This document shows, piece by piece, positions 24,260 to 36,712 of a stretch of 64,000 nucleotides of DNA. Position 1 is the stretch's first letter. Every line of letters starts with the position of its first letter. Origin of the DNA: Myxocyprinus asiaticus (Eukaryota; Chordata; Actinopteri; Cypriniformes; Catostomidae). The notes below the pieces were generated by a model. That model saw nothing but the letters and a program-made list of their open reading frames with translations, made no database searches and was not told where the DNA came from. The position numbers were made by a program, and so were the translations under genes. The stretch is taken from contig NC_059356.1 of assembly GCF_019703515.2 (NCBI RefSeq), positions 22,263,197 through 22,327,196 of the forward strand, given 5' to 3'.

Positions 24260-24795
24260 TGCCAACAAAAACCTTCATCAGCCAACTAACAAAGGACAAT
24301 GCATCAATTTGAACTTCTGCAGTTAATCCAGGATGGACTTCCAAGATATTAGTCATTAATCTTACAGTTAATTAAAAATTTTTTTTTTTTTTTTTGAAAC
24401 ACCTAAACACTTACTTAGTTTACTAATCTTAAACCATGACCTGCACTGCACATAAATAACTAATATTGCCATTATATTCATGCTGTTTAGCCAGAGGGGA
24501 AGTGGCTCCCACAGTGAGCCTGATTTCTCCCAAGGTTATTTTTCTCCATTAACCAACATCTTATGGAGTTTTGTGTTCCTTGCCACAGTCGCCTTCAGCT
24601 TGCTCACGGGGGTTCTAAATACAATTATTATATAATTTTTATACACATTTTACAATTTAATCAAACTACACAATGATCACTGTAAGACTTTATTGATAAT
24701 ACGGTTTCATTTTTTGTTAATGCAAGATTTCCTGTAAAGCTGCTTTGAATCAATGTGTGCTGTGAAAAACACTATACAAATAAAAATTACTAAAT
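24260..24795 (-). repeat. Interspersed repeat, inverted relative of 47950-48450
   Basis: On the minus strand it contains a conserved core 'GGGAGAAATCAGGCTCACTG' and 'CCACTTCCCCTCTGGC', preceded by 'GCAAGCTGAAGGCGACTGTG'. The same order is on the plus strand at 47950-48450. Class unknown, possibly the tail of a LINE or a SINE. Confidence 0.65.
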
Positions 24796-25151
24796 TAATA
24801 TTTCTCTCTCAGTCTAGAAGATTTTTTGCACATTTGATTGGAATACTGGGGCCATATCCAAAACTTTCTATTTTTGTCAGCAAAGAGTGGGCAGAGGGCA
24901 ATTTTAGGGTGAATGTGATGAGAATGCCTCAACTCCCACTGCAGGGACATTCCTCTGTGCCCTGCAGAAAGAGAGAGAGAGTGGAAACCAGTGCAGAATT
25001 AAAGGACTGACAGGGCAGTTGGGCAGGGCACAGGAGTGTTGTGGTACTGGAAGGGGAGTTGTGAGGAGGATCACACAATGACTCTCTCTTTCAAACGGAA
25101 CAAAGAGGCCACAACCACTAATGCAGTTCAGCTTGTTGATGGTACACAGCT

Positions 25152-25153
<2 letters not shown>

Positions 25154-25187
<34 letters not shown>

Positions 25188-25245
25188 AGAGAGAAGGAGG
25201 AAGAGAGAGGGAGCGAAAGAGGAAGGAAGAGAAGGAGAGGGAGAC
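25154..25245. repeat. (TG)n/(GA)-rich microsatellite
   Basis: About 16 TG units followed by a GA-rich tract. Confidence 0.85.
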
Positions 25246-25669
25246 AGATCACACAGTATATTTAGCTATAGCCTATTGACCGTGATGTCATTTTCCACAG
25301 TGCATTGTAATGTCATAGTGAGAGTAAAGCTGGCTCTACACTAGCAGACTCAGAACAACTCGATTTGGGTGGGGGGTGTCACACTTAGTGACTGTTTTCG
25401 CTGATCTTGCCCTCCTAGTTGGTGAGCCTGTCACACTTACTGATTAAAAACGGAGGAGAGGTGTCACAGTTAACGAATGCTGTTGAATTTTCTCAACACT
25501 TCACTGTCACGCCCCATTTTCACAGCCAATCAACCTGAAGCTTTTGAATACACAGGTATTTTTCAATATTACTCCAAGAGTCTGTAGCATCTGCTTTGTT
25601 TGGTTGTTTGTTAAAGACATGTTCAATTGAGAATACATAGCAAAAAAATTGCATCCTTTTCTTTCACAC

Positions 25670-25950
25670 ATTTATTGTCACATTGTGCAAAGAGCTGGGC
25701 AACAAACGTTTGTATTCAAAAGTATATCAAAGCACCATGAACTAAAATAAAACAAAAGTACAAACTTGTAAGGAATGCATATTTATACATAATATTATAT
25801 AAATGTAGTCTACAATATATTTATATAATCTAAAGCTGTATACAAATATAAAGGTTATGTTTATATTATATAAAATAATATAAGACCCAAATATTAAATG
25901 TAAAGGGTTTTACACATTTATAGTCATGTTGTGCAAAGATCTGGGCAGCA
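25670..25950. repeat. Short direct repeat pair
   Basis: 'ACACATTTATTGTCACATTG' with 'TGCAAAGAGCTGGGCAACA' (25672-25715) recurs about 240 bp later at 25908-25952 with a few changes. The rest of 25246-26044 shows nothing recognisable. Confidence 0.5.
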
Positions 25951-26044
25951 GAAATGTTTTTCATTTAATAGTCTGCCATGGTATGACACATTAGATATGT
26001 CATACAAACATACAGTACTTGTTGACTCCAACGAGCAATAAGCT

Positions 26045-26265
26045 CCCTTACAAAAAGTTCATGACAAATTTGCAGCAAATTCTCCACTGATAATCTTCAC
26101 ATGCAAATGAGCTTTGCGGCAAACTTGCGGAAAATTGTTGATGGGTCACCACTAATGGTGAAGAGCTGCACACATCTGGAAAACATTTGCGGCAAATTGC
26201 TAGCTCATTTGCTTGTGAAAATAATGAGCGGCAAACTTGCGGCAAGTTTAGGTTTTTTGTAAGGG
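26045..26265. mobile_element. MITE with 'CCCTTACAAAAA' ends, copy 1
   Basis: Exact 12-bp inverted ends, 'CCCTTACAAAAA' and 'TTTTTGTAAGGG', about 221 bp. The interior is dense in 'GCAAA' and 'TTTGC' words. A second copy is at 27409-27652. No clear target duplication was found, so the superfamily is open. Confidence 0.65.
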
Positions 26266-27408
26266 CTTATCATCCAAATGCAGATTCGGTCGGCAAGGTT
26301 ATATTTTAAAACGGACCAAAACTGGAAAATTTATGTTGTGGTTATTTTCATCCGTCATTAGTTGCTTTTGCATTATTTCGGCATTGAAAAGTACCAGTAT
26401 CACGGAGCTCGTTCTCTCTCTTCTTCCTGTGTCTGTTCTGCCGCATTCCAAAAGAAGTTACTGTGAAGATGGAGCAATTTTTCCATGTGAAAGTGCGTGA
26501 TTGTTTATTTATCCGATCGAGGCTTGTCGTAGAACACATGTCCACATGAAGCTTTCAGTGAGTAAAGAAATGCATCCAATTAAAACAGACTGCTGTGGCT
26601 CATTTTAGTGCAAGAAAAAAGCTTGGTGAAAGAATCTGAGTGTGATGAAAACATTCACATCAGCTTGACGTCTTGTCTGTTCTTCAGTAAAAGAAGAAGC
26701 TAACTGGTCACTTGATGAGAACACAAGACCCGCCTCAGTCTTTGAAGCCATTAACTCAGCAGGGAGTCACGACAGTCAAGTGATTAAAACTTCCCGCTGA
26801 GAGATGCTTATACGTGCTCTGTCTCCCTCTGCCTGGCTGGTGATTATGTTAATTAAGCTAACACCTGAAAATCATTGGAAAAATCGGCTAGTGAGATGCC
26901 GCTTTAAGGTTTGTGTACGCCAGTGTTTATATGGAGTCTGTACCTGTACTCTCAGTATTCTGTATGAGTGTGTGGAGTGTATGTGTTATGTTTTCTTGTG
27001 TTCTAGTGCTGGATTAATTCTTCCGGCTTGATGGTGGAACAAGGCCAAATTGCCCTTATCATAGAGCTGCTTCAATTCATATGCTATCAGCCACTGAGCC
27101 ATGGACATATTCTAAGTGTGTTGGTTTTTCCTTAACAGGCTGAAAACTTGTTGAGCTCAATGTCATGACACAAGAAATGCAGTTTCTGTAATTTTGCCAT
27201 GTGACACACACACATGCATTGTACACACAATCATGGTTACTTAGCTATTTAAAGGACATACCACAGACATTTTATTGTTATAAATAGCTAATCATAATGA
27301 CTACAGACTAACCCTACCCACTACCCCTAAAAGAAAACTTTAGAAAGCATTTTAATAATAAAACAAAACTATTATCTGTGCATAGTTTCAAAATGAGAAC
27401 ATCCCCAA
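26266..27408. other. Gene-free stretch between MITEs
   Basis: No family resemblance in the short frames here. No terminal repeats recognised. Confidence 0.4.
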
Positions 27409-27652
27409 CCCTTACAAAAAAATCCGGAGGTGCCGCTAACTTGCTGTAAACTTGCCGCAAATTCGCCATTCGAGCTTTGCAGCAAACACTTCATTGTTGC
27501 CAAAGGTTTGCTGCAGGTTCACCACTACCCGTGAAGAGCTGCAAACTTCTGGCAAACATTTGCGGTGAATAGCAAGCTCATTTGCACGAGAAAATAATGA
27601 GCTTGGCGAATTTTCTGCAAGTTTGCCAGAACTCTAGATTTTTTTGTAAGGG
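27409..27652. mobile_element. MITE with 'CCCTTACAAAAA' ends, copy 2
   Basis: Same ends and order of inner motifs as 26045-26265 ('GTGAAGAGCTGCA', 'CATTTGCGG', 'AAAATAATGAGC'), about 244 bp. Same orientation, 1.36 kb downstream. Confidence 0.65.
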
Positions 27653-28505
27653 AAAGGAAGGTTTTGCCATATTTAACTAATTTATGCAGACGAAAAGGGT
27701 CAAAAACACACACTTTAATAGAGTCTCAACCTTTACCCCACAAACACAAACTTACCTCTTGCTTTCTCTCTGTTTGTGTTATGGGATGAGATGTTTTTCC
27801 CTGGGGAAGCAGGTCCAGGCAGGTCGGGATTGGAGCCTGGGACTTGCCTGACTGGAGCATCTGATGTAAATACAAGCTGAGCGTAGGGTAACAAAGTGGC
27901 GGCCTGAGAGCAGGGAAGACAGTTCTCCTAACTTATTTTTGTCATTCCCTAACTATGCATGTTTATCCTCTCCTGTTCTATTCTTCTTCAGTAATCCATT
28001 GGAATAAATTTTTTAGTTCTGGAAAGTTTTTCCAAAGAAGCCACATTCTGCTCTTCAGTCAGGACCACTTCCATCACATGAAAACTAACTTGAATACTTT
28101 ATTGATTGTACACATTTAAGCATCTGTTGGCGGTATGGTTCTGTCCTGGGCAAACTCCCCATCCATCCATGCAGCCATGCATAGATGGAGCAGGGAGAGC
28201 AGTGAAAAAAGCATTGTTTATCCTCCACAATTTAGATGCTAGGCTCAACTTTGTTTATAATCAAACACCTGCAAGGCAAACGGTTGTTTCTTTTTATGTC
28301 ACTGTCTGTGTGTTGAACAGTGGTAAGGTTCTTTGTGGTTGGAAGTAGTAGATATATTTTACATCGAACTTTGGCATAGTTCACACTGCTGTTCATCAGG
28401 ATGGGCAAACTTTACTAAAAATTATATTTGGGTGATTATATGGTGTTCTCATGGTCGTGACATTAGTATCATCATTATATCTGAATGACCCATTTTCACA
28501 TCTAT
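27653..28505. other. Gene-free stretch
   Basis: Nothing recognised apart from low-complexity 'CATCCATCCATGCA' near 28160. Confidence 0.4.
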
Positions 28506-29674
28506 GGCCCCGTTTACACCTAGGATGGACCCTTTTCACAGACCTGTGATGGCACTTTTCCGCCTTATTTAGCAGCGAAAATCTAGCAGACATTTTTATA
28601 TTTGCAATTTTTAATTATTTAATGTAAACGTATAACATTACACTTTGTATTATATAACCCTGTAATTAGTTTTAAAAAACAAGTCAACCGAAGATGCAGT
28701 GAAGTTTCTAATACAGCTGCCGAGAGAGTGACAGTAAATCTGTCATCTTCTCTATTCTGAATGTAGTAATACATCGCTCTCTATTTTTTCTTCATTTGGA
28801 ATATTGTGGAAACATAAAAGTTCTTTTAAAAATCTTTTAATGTTGGACCAAATGTGTAAGCAAAAACTACATTTGGCGTGGTCTCCCATTCACTCACCAT
28901 TATCAGAGTTTACTCTGCAATCGTTTACTTCCGCATTCCAAAACCCTGAAGTGTGAAAAAGGCCCGATAAGATGCATTTTGGGCAATACGTTTGAAACAG
29001 GACAATGCTAAAGACAGGTGTAAAGTAAACAGCATTCAAAACCTTTTGAGATTTGCCCACTTCAACCACATTTGGAGGTGGCTGAATGTTGTCAAAAATG
29101 CATGTGACCACATTGGGCTCATAGTGTAAATGCTCATCCATTCAAATGCATTCGAACAGCAGCAAAGCACCGCCTAATCACCTGTCAATCAACCTCTGCA
29201 CTAATACAAGAGGTTTAAACTTTGCCGGTTACATGTGGATTTAAAAGGAAATAATCATCTGATCTGAAATTTTTAAAAAGTGCCTTCACACAGTATACAG
29301 TATATACTGTACATGCACAAGAACTTCACAGAACTGCAGCAGTTTGTCTGATATCAACATGCATTACATAAATGAGAAGCACACTCCTCTGAAGCTAAGT
29401 TGATACAGGTACTCCACTAAAATAAATGAGAGTTCTGCTCTAAACATCATGTTTGTGCTTACATAGATTAAAAAAAAAAAATAAATTATTAAGGGAAACA
29501 GTTTTTTGGACTTATCTTTTTTTATTTTACTATTTTGTAGATCAGAGAATCAGAGACCCTCCCCTCGAAGTCCGAACACAAAATTGTGACCAGGTGTAAT
29601 CAGTGTTGTGTCTCATCTGTCCACTTGTGATCAGATTGCCCAAAATGCATCTTAAAACCTGGTGTAAATAGATA
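28506..29674. mobile_element. DNA-transposon-like repeat with 'TTTACACC' ends, interrupted
   Basis: Left end 'GGCCCCGTTTACACCTAGG'. Right end, read on the minus strand, 'TTTACACCAGGTTTTAAGAT' then 'GCATTTTGGGCAATC'. The left copy of the inner motif 'AAGATGCATTTTGGGCAAT' appears only after 28968, because another repeat (28528-28968) sits between. Non-coding. Superfamily not determined. Confidence 0.6.
28528..28968. mobile_element. Nested repeat with 'CCTTTTCACA' ends
   Basis: Left 'GGACCCTTTTCACAG' and right 'CTGAAGTGTGAAAAAGGCCC' are inverted. It splits the left terminus of the surrounding element from the rest, so it inserted later. Target duplication not clear. Confidence 0.5.
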
Positions 29675-30257
29675 CCAGAGTAATATCAGAGTATGTCTAA
29701 ATGGCACATCCAACTCTTTTTTTATTCAAAAGAGCAAGCAAGGTCCAGTTTTCCTTGACATGTGCCTTATAACAATTCTCAACCATTTCTGACCTTTCTT
29801 TATTGGTGAATCATCTCTCCTTGATCTTCACCTTGTTTCTTCTTATTGTTAATGCTGTCTTGTTTATTATTTCTAATTTTCACATTCTACCATACATCTG
29901 TCTGCTCTGTCTATCTCTTCAGCTACTTTCTCACACTCTTTCTCAAGATCACTCACTCTCTCTCTCTCTCTCTCTCTCTCCTTTGACTTACTGCCTTATT
30001 TGGTTATCTGTCAGCTGAATACATCTATGAATACACATTTTTCTCTCTAGCTCTTTCTCCTTCCAGTCTCTCTCTGAGCTGTTAGTGTAGGTCTGTCGGA
30101 GTGTAGCTGAGGGGTTATAGTATGGACACGGCTGCAGCCACATCACTTAATGTCAGCTCAGATCTGTAGAGCATGATGCATCTTATGTGTTTCTTATGTT
30201 TTCAGACTAGAAGGAGTGGGAGTGTTATAGTAGACAGTTGTAAACAGTAACTGGACC
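29675..30257. other. Gene-free stretch with (CT)n
   Basis: Pyrimidine-rich with (CT)n at about 29957-29981. No gene recognised. Confidence 0.4.
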
Positions 30258-30370
30258 TTAAAGGGATAGTTCACTCAAAAATGAAAATTCTGTCATCATT
30301 TACTTACCCTCATGTTGTTCCAAACTCATAAGACTTTCTTTCTTTTGTGAAATGCAAAAGATGTTAGGAA
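30258..30370 (+). mobile_element. Left end of a TTAA MITE
   Basis: 'TTAAAGGGATAGTTCACTCA' is the left terminus of the family complete at 44914-45344. It is followed by 'ATTCTGTCATCATTTACTTA', and homology fades after about 110 bp. Confidence 0.65.
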
Positions 30371-31924
30371 AAATTACAGTCTCAGACAAATTAGTGACTG
30401 ACAGCTTCCAGCTAACTATGAATTCCTGGTCAGACATAAGAAAAAGAGAGAGAGGATGAAGTGCTGCCCACGTCTGTAATCAACATTTGCGTGACTCCAC
30501 TCCACACAGCCAACCCGGGTCTGCTAACATGAATCTCACATGGTAACATCAAGAGGCCAGGAGGACAAAGCAATCTATCCAAGCATTCATAAACACACAC
30601 TCACAGACTGGATCTCTGCACAGCCATTACAAACAACAGGAAATCACACTGATGAATTGATAGTGACGACCATGATAAATATTTTCAAAACAGGCCTGGA
30701 TCTTTGTGTGCATTTATGTGTGAGAATCTGTCATTTTTAGGAACGTAAACTAAAATTATCTGTAGATGAGTACCAGTATGCATATTTAAGTGTTGGGTAT
30801 TATTCAGTAAGGATACTGAGACTTGTATTATTTAAAAACCAGTAGAGGTTTGAAATCTGTTTTAAATTAGCTGTTACCTGTTCAGAGCTGGGCTATTTTG
30901 TTCTTGTTGAGTGCCATTGTTATTTAGGAAGGCACTGCCATATTCTCAGGATTCAGCAATACAACAATATATTATAGCTGTGTGCAGGTTCAAAATGAAC
31001 TATTCCAAAGTGCCAAATGCAAGTAAAAACTGGCTTTAGAGATTAAATCAAACTAAGTCACTCAATAGTTGTCTGATTACTTTTTTAGGAACTCTAACAT
31101 AATACATGGTTTAAATTGAATTGTGGCCCTCACTGATGAAAATGATGTATGCGCTGGGATTTGTGCATCTTCAAAAACTCATCATGTGGTAATGTGGAAT
31201 ATTCCTTGCATTAAGCAACCAAAACAAGAATATCTGAAGAATACAGTATATGAGGTCTTTACATTTTTGTGACAGGTGCAGTTTCACCAAGAGACAGAGA
31301 CTGGCTTATCATATATATGACTGGCTTATCACTCTTCTCGTCTCCTCTCCTCCAAGGCTCATACAGGAAAAACACCATCATGAGCATCACATGATCAGTT
31401 TGTAGCAGATGACAGTAAACAGAGTGCAAATTCATATTGTAGCGCGAGGCAATACACTGTACATACTTATTTAATTAAATAGCATCCTTTTGCAGTTTCA
31501 TAATCACTTTGAGTCACGTAGCGATCAGCTTTTCAAGAGGTGGAATCTGCTGTCTTAACGTCAGAGCTCCTAGTTCTAAATAACACAGAAACACTTCAAA
31601 ATAAAAGCTCAGTTAAAATAAAAGCCAAATTTATAAGAAAAAAGTATGACAGGAATATATCACTACTGTAAAGTTATGTAATATTTACTGTAATACTGCT
31701 ACTGTTACTACTACTACTACTAATAATAATAATAAATGTGTAGTAATTGTATTATAATTAAGAAGTGTCTAACATATGTGATGCTCTGTTATGCAGCATT
31801 TTATTTGACAAAATATAACTCCAATGTCGTATTTTGGATTATGCTGTGAGGTTTGAATATAAGCAGTTCATTTGATAAAAAAAAAAAAAAAATATGTTGA
31901 AAATTGTTATATTTTCATTTGATT
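30371..31924. other. Gene-free stretch
   Basis: Contains a short (CTA)n/(AAT)n run at about 31707-31735. No coding or transposon signal recognised. Confidence 0.4.
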
Positions 31925-31940
31925 AAAGTTTTAATGAATT

Positions 31941-32387
31941 AGGGGGGCCTGGGTAGCTCAGTGTGTATTGACGCTGACTACCACCCCTGGAGTCGCGAGT
32001 TCGAATTCAGGGTGTGCTGAGTGACTCCAGCCAGGTCTCCTAAGCAACCAAATTGGCCCGGTTGCTAGGGAGGGTAGAGTCACATGGGGTAACCTCCTCG
32101 TGGTTGCGATTAGGGGTTCTCGCTCTCAGTGGGGCGCGTGGTAAGTTGTGCGTGGATTGCGGAGAGTAGCATGAGCCTCCTGTGCTGTGAATCTCCGCGG
32201 TGTCATGCACAACGAGTCATGTGATAAGATGCGCGGATTGTCTCAGAAGTGGAGGCAACTGAGACTTGTCCTCCCACACCCAGATTGAGGTGAGTAACCA
32301 CGCCACCACGAGGACCTACTAAGTAGTGGGAATTGGGCATTCCAAATTGGGAGAAAAGAGGATAAAATAAAAATAACAAAAAATAAA
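31941..32387 (+). mobile_element. tRNA-derived SINE, plus strand
   Basis: Begins 'GGGGGGCCTGGGTAGCTCAG' with a pol III A box 'TAGCTCAGTG' and a B box 'GAGTTCGAATTCAGG' near 32000, then the shared body and an A-rich tail. A 16-bp direct repeat 'AAAGTTTTAATGAATT' at 31925-31940 and 32388-32403 is its target duplication. Compared with the 19.5 kb copy its B box is better preserved. Confidence 0.9.
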
Positions 32388-32404
32388 AAAGTTTTAATGA
32401 ATTC

Positions 32405-32562
32405 ATGTATTTAAACACCATTTTGATGATAAAATTTATATAAACTCAGCGTTCAGAAAAAATAAATAAAATACAGGTATCGTACTCTGTACCGGTGAGT
32501 ACCAAAAACAAAGTATGGGTACTTGTACTCGTTCTCGAAAAAATGGTACTGGGACATCCCTA
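32405..32562. mobile_element. Right-end fragment of a hAT-like element
   Basis: Ends '...GGTACTGGGACATCCCTA', the complement of a hAT terminus of the 'TAGGGATGTCC' type, preceded by 'GTATCG' and 'GTACTCG' motifs. No left end found nearby. Confidence 0.4.
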
Positions 32563-33156
<594 letters not shown>

Positions 33157-33161
<5 letters not shown>

Positions 33162-34377
33162 GCGGCCAAAAGTTTGGAATAATGTACAGATCTTTCTCTT
33201 ATGGAAAGAAATTGGAAATTTTATTCACCAAAGTGGCATTCAACTGATCACAATGTATAATCAGGACATTAATAACATGAAAAATTACTATTACAATTTG
33301 AAAAAAATGTTCAGAACTTCTTAAAATACTTCAAAGAGTTCTCATCAAAAAATCCTCCACGTGCAGTAATGACAGCTTTGCAGATCCTTGGCATTCTAGC
33401 TGTCAGTTTGTCCAGATACTCAGGTGACATTTCACCCCACGCTTCCTGTAGCACTTGCCATAGATGTGGCTGTCTTGTTGGGCACTTCTCATGCATCTTA
33501 CAGTCTAGCTGATCCCACAAAAGCTCAATGGGGTTAAGATCCATAACACTCTTTTCCAATTATCTGTTGTACAATGTCTGTGTTTCTTTGTCCACTCTAA
33601 CCTTTTCTTTTTTTTTTCTGTTTCAAAAGTGGCTTTTTCTTTGCAATTCTTCCCATAAGGCCTTTACCCCTGAGTCTTCTCTTTACTGTTGTAAACTGGT
33701 GTTGAGCGGGTAGAATTCAATGAAACTGTCAGCTGAGGACATGTGAGGCGTCTATTTCTCAAACTAGAGACTCTGATGTACTTATCCTCTTGTTTAGTTG
33801 TACATCTGGCCTTCCGCATCTCTTTTTGTCCTTGTTAGAGCCAGTTGTCCTTTGTCTTTGAAGACTGTAGTGTACACCTTTGTATGAAATCTTCAGTTTT
33901 TTGGCAATTTCAAGCATTGTATAGCCTTCATTCCTCAAAACAATGATTGACTGATGAGTTTCTAGAGTTTCTTTTTTGCCATTTTTGCCAATATTGATCT
34001 TAAGACATGCCAGTCTATTGCATAGTGTGGCAACTCAAAAACAAATACAAAGACAATGTTAAACTTCATTTAATGAACCAAATAGATTTCAACTGTGTTT
34101 GATATAATGGCAAGTGATTTTCTAGTACCATATTAGCAATTTAGGATGATTACGCATGGATAAGGTGTTGGAGTGATGGCTGCTGGAAATGGGGCCTGTC
34201 TAGATTTGATCAAAAATGACTTTTTTCAAATAGTGATGGTGCTGTTTTTTACATCAGTAATGTCCTGACTATACTTTGTGATCAGTTTAATGCCACTTTG
34301 GTGAATTAAATTAAAGTACCAATTTCCTTCCAAAACAGCAAAATCTGTACATTATTCCAAACTTTTGGCTGCCAGTG
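33157..34377 (-). mobile_element. Internally deleted Tc1 element, copy 1
   Basis: Inverted ends 'CACTGGCGGCCAAAAGTTTG' (33157) and 'CTTTTGGCTGCCAGTG' (34377). The minus strand keeps transposase pieces: C-terminal 'LNPIELLWDQLD' and 'LDKLTARMPRICKAVI' (33559-33311) and, past a deletion near 33560, N-terminal HTH parts. The middle of the catalytic domain is missing. The same deletion is present in the copy at 60662-61714. Confidence 0.8.
33311..33559 (-). pseudogene. Tc1 transposase C-terminal fragment
   Basis: Reads 'MDLNPIELLWDQLDCKM', 'TRQPHLWQVLQEAWGEMSPE' and 'YLDKLTARMPRICKAVI'. The first block holds the catalytic Glu of D,D34E. Both aspartates are absent owing to the internal deletion, so it cannot be active. 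The N-terminal remainder is scattered upstream (to about 33990 on this strand). Confidence 0.75.
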
Positions 34378-34958
34378 TATGTTACATCAACTTCTTTTAC
34401 TTAAAGTATATCATACCAATATGATTAAACAAATAATGGCAAGTAATTTTTAAGCTTTTCAAATACAGCTTATTTACAATACCATGGTTAATTCATCATG
34501 TTGAACCAACATAAAATTAGATTGATATTTTTTAAAACCTACAAATATACTGGTCTTCTCCTTGCAATCATCTAGAACAAAGTCCTGAAATGAACACCAC
34601 AAAGACAATTAAAACATAAACATGTTCTTTATTTATAGCAATGTGCAACGTGAGCAGTATGGGAAATGTCTCAAGTTAAATGACAACAGATTACAGTATT
34701 TAAAAAAGTTCATTTCACAAATTTAACTTGTTTAATTCCACTGCCACCTTCCTGATTAATGCATCTCCAACATTAATAACACAAACAAATTTCTCATGAA
34801 CATCCTTTGAATGTTTGATTCAGTACATGTTAGGCCTGGTTAACAGCAACTGTGACATTGTTAATTACCTCAGAAAATAATTGACTTGTACCTTATTTAA
34901 ATAATTGTGGTTTCAGGAAGGCACACGCAATGGAAGTGAATAGTTTCTGTCAATAAAC
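34378..34958. other. Gene-free stretch
   Basis: The first 80 bp resemble 32900-33000 (see that entry). The rest shows nothing recognisable. Confidence 0.35.
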
Positions 34959-34966
34959 ATTAAAAT

Positions 34967-36328
34967 TAGTGCCCGACCGATATATCAGTCAGCCGATATT
35001 AGCCTTTCACCAATATATCGGTATCGGGGTATATTTTACCGGTATGCGCCGATATGAAAACTTTTTTCAGAACATATAATGCAGAAAACAATGCTTTAGA
35101 ATTGGTGACATTATGTAGTTTGTCAGGCAGAGCGTGCTCTGTCTCCATTGTTTACAGAGCTGAACTGGCAGTGGCTCTGCAGACAGGGTGGAGTTAAACG
35201 GTACGGAGTTGAGCTGTGTGTTGGTAAGTTGCTAACTAGTTTGTGAAATACATACTGGAAAGTTAATAAACAATGACCCCATCATTTTCTCTCTTCAATA
35301 TTACTAATATAAGGTTAACCCTGTCCCTGACAACCATGTCACTCATGTCTGTTTGCTGTTAGCCAGCTATAGTTTGTCAGTGCAGTAAGTAATGTAGCAG
35401 ATTGAAAAGTAAACATCAGAGCATCTTTTTGCAGCTCAGCAGACAACGGTGCGGTGGTGGATTGTGTGTGGTGGGTGTTGATTTCATGCTATGTTGTTAC
35501 CTAGTTGGTTGGACGCAATGCTGAAAAGTAAAATAAACAATGTCCGTCTTTTACTCTCCGTGACAACGAGCTTATAGCTAACTAGCTATTCACGTAGCTA
35601 CTTTCATTGTTGTCAGCTGAGTGGAAGCTAATGTGTAAACATGTATTCACCAAACTGTTTTGTTCAAGATTCACAGTTTGGTACCCCCTTCAACCGAACA
35701 ATTCCAGTCATTGCATTTACATAATGTAATATTTAAAAGTCTGGTTTTCCACCATTGAAAGTTTCCCCTGAACTTGTATAGCATTATACAGTGTAACACC
35801 GCTGCCGCTGTTTCTCTTGACTCGGCAGTATTAATATAGTCAGCATCTGACTGATACTAAACAGTACTGATGTTTATTTAGCTATTTATTTTATTTTTAT
35901 TTATTCTTTATTTTAATGGTCAGCATTTGACTGATACTAAACAGTACTGATGTTTATTTAGCTATTTATTTTATTTTTATTTATTTATTTTAATGGGCAG
36001 CAATTGACTTATACTAAACATACAGTACTGATGTTTATTTAGCTTTTTATTGTATTTTTATTTATTCTTTATTTTCTCGTGTTCATTTCTAGAATTTGTT
36101 GACAATGTATAATAATAATGTCAAATATTCTTTGATAAAAATATTTGTTTAAGAAAGCAGCCTTCTGAGTACCTTTGCATAGTCATATCGGTGCAAAATC
36201 TGTACACAATCCATATAGAAAAGGTCTGTTTTCATTCTAGCTAAAAAATTAACTATATCGGTAATCTGTGAATTTGCTATCTCTAAAATCGGTATCGGTC
36301 TCAAAAATCCCATATCAGTCAGGCTCTA
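34967..36328. mobile_element. Non-autonomous hAT element, perfect 8-bp duplication
   Basis: Starts 'TAGTGCCCGACCGATATATC'; ends with the near-complement 'CCCATATCAGTCAGGCTCTA'. Flanked by 'ATTAAAAT' at 34959-34966 and 36329-36336. 1362 bp, non-coding, with an internal tandem repeat (35841-36076). Confidence 0.85.
35841..36076 (+). repeat. Three tandem units of about 80 bp
   Basis: Each unit starts 'CAGCA(T/A)(C/T)TGACT(G/T)ATACT' and contains 'ACAGTACTGATGTTTATTTA'. Units begin at 35841, 35921 and 35998. Lies inside the hAT element. Confidence 0.8.
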
Positions 36329-36450
36329 ATTAAAATACACACTGTTTCAAAAGTATAGACACTAAATGATTGTTTGTTAAAATGTTAGAATCACTGACCG
36401 GGATTACTATTACAGCCAATCAAGTAGTAATATTGGAAATAACTACAACC

Positions 36451-36712
36451 TAGGGCTGGGCGATATAGTTAAAAAGTGTATCACGGTATAATGTTTCATA
36501 TCATTCGGTATCGATAATTACTGATACATTTTAATAACCTTTTTTAAACAAAGACCAGTAAAAAAGGTTTGAATTTAACCACTGTATTTTTAATTTACCC
36601 ACTCTATTAAGGCAAACAAAAAAATAATTTTAGTTTTAACAGTCAAAAACAAAATTTAATTTAAACAAATATCTTCTTTTTATATCTTATATGAAGATTA
36701 AATAAATAAGTG
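36451..36712. mobile_element. Left-end fragment of another hAT-like element
   Basis: Starts 'TAGGGCTGGGCGATATAG', a hAT-type terminus, followed by 'TATCGATAATTACTGATAC'. It runs into DIRS copy 3 and no right end was found. Confidence 0.5.

Noticed and set aside
28106..28348. 80-codon plus frame as a gene
   Set aside because: Overlaps low-complexity CATC repeats and shows no domain.
31941..32030. Possible tRNA gene (A box and B box present)
   Set aside because: It is the head of a SINE with a 16-bp target duplication and a non-tRNA body; no complete cloverleaf was traced.
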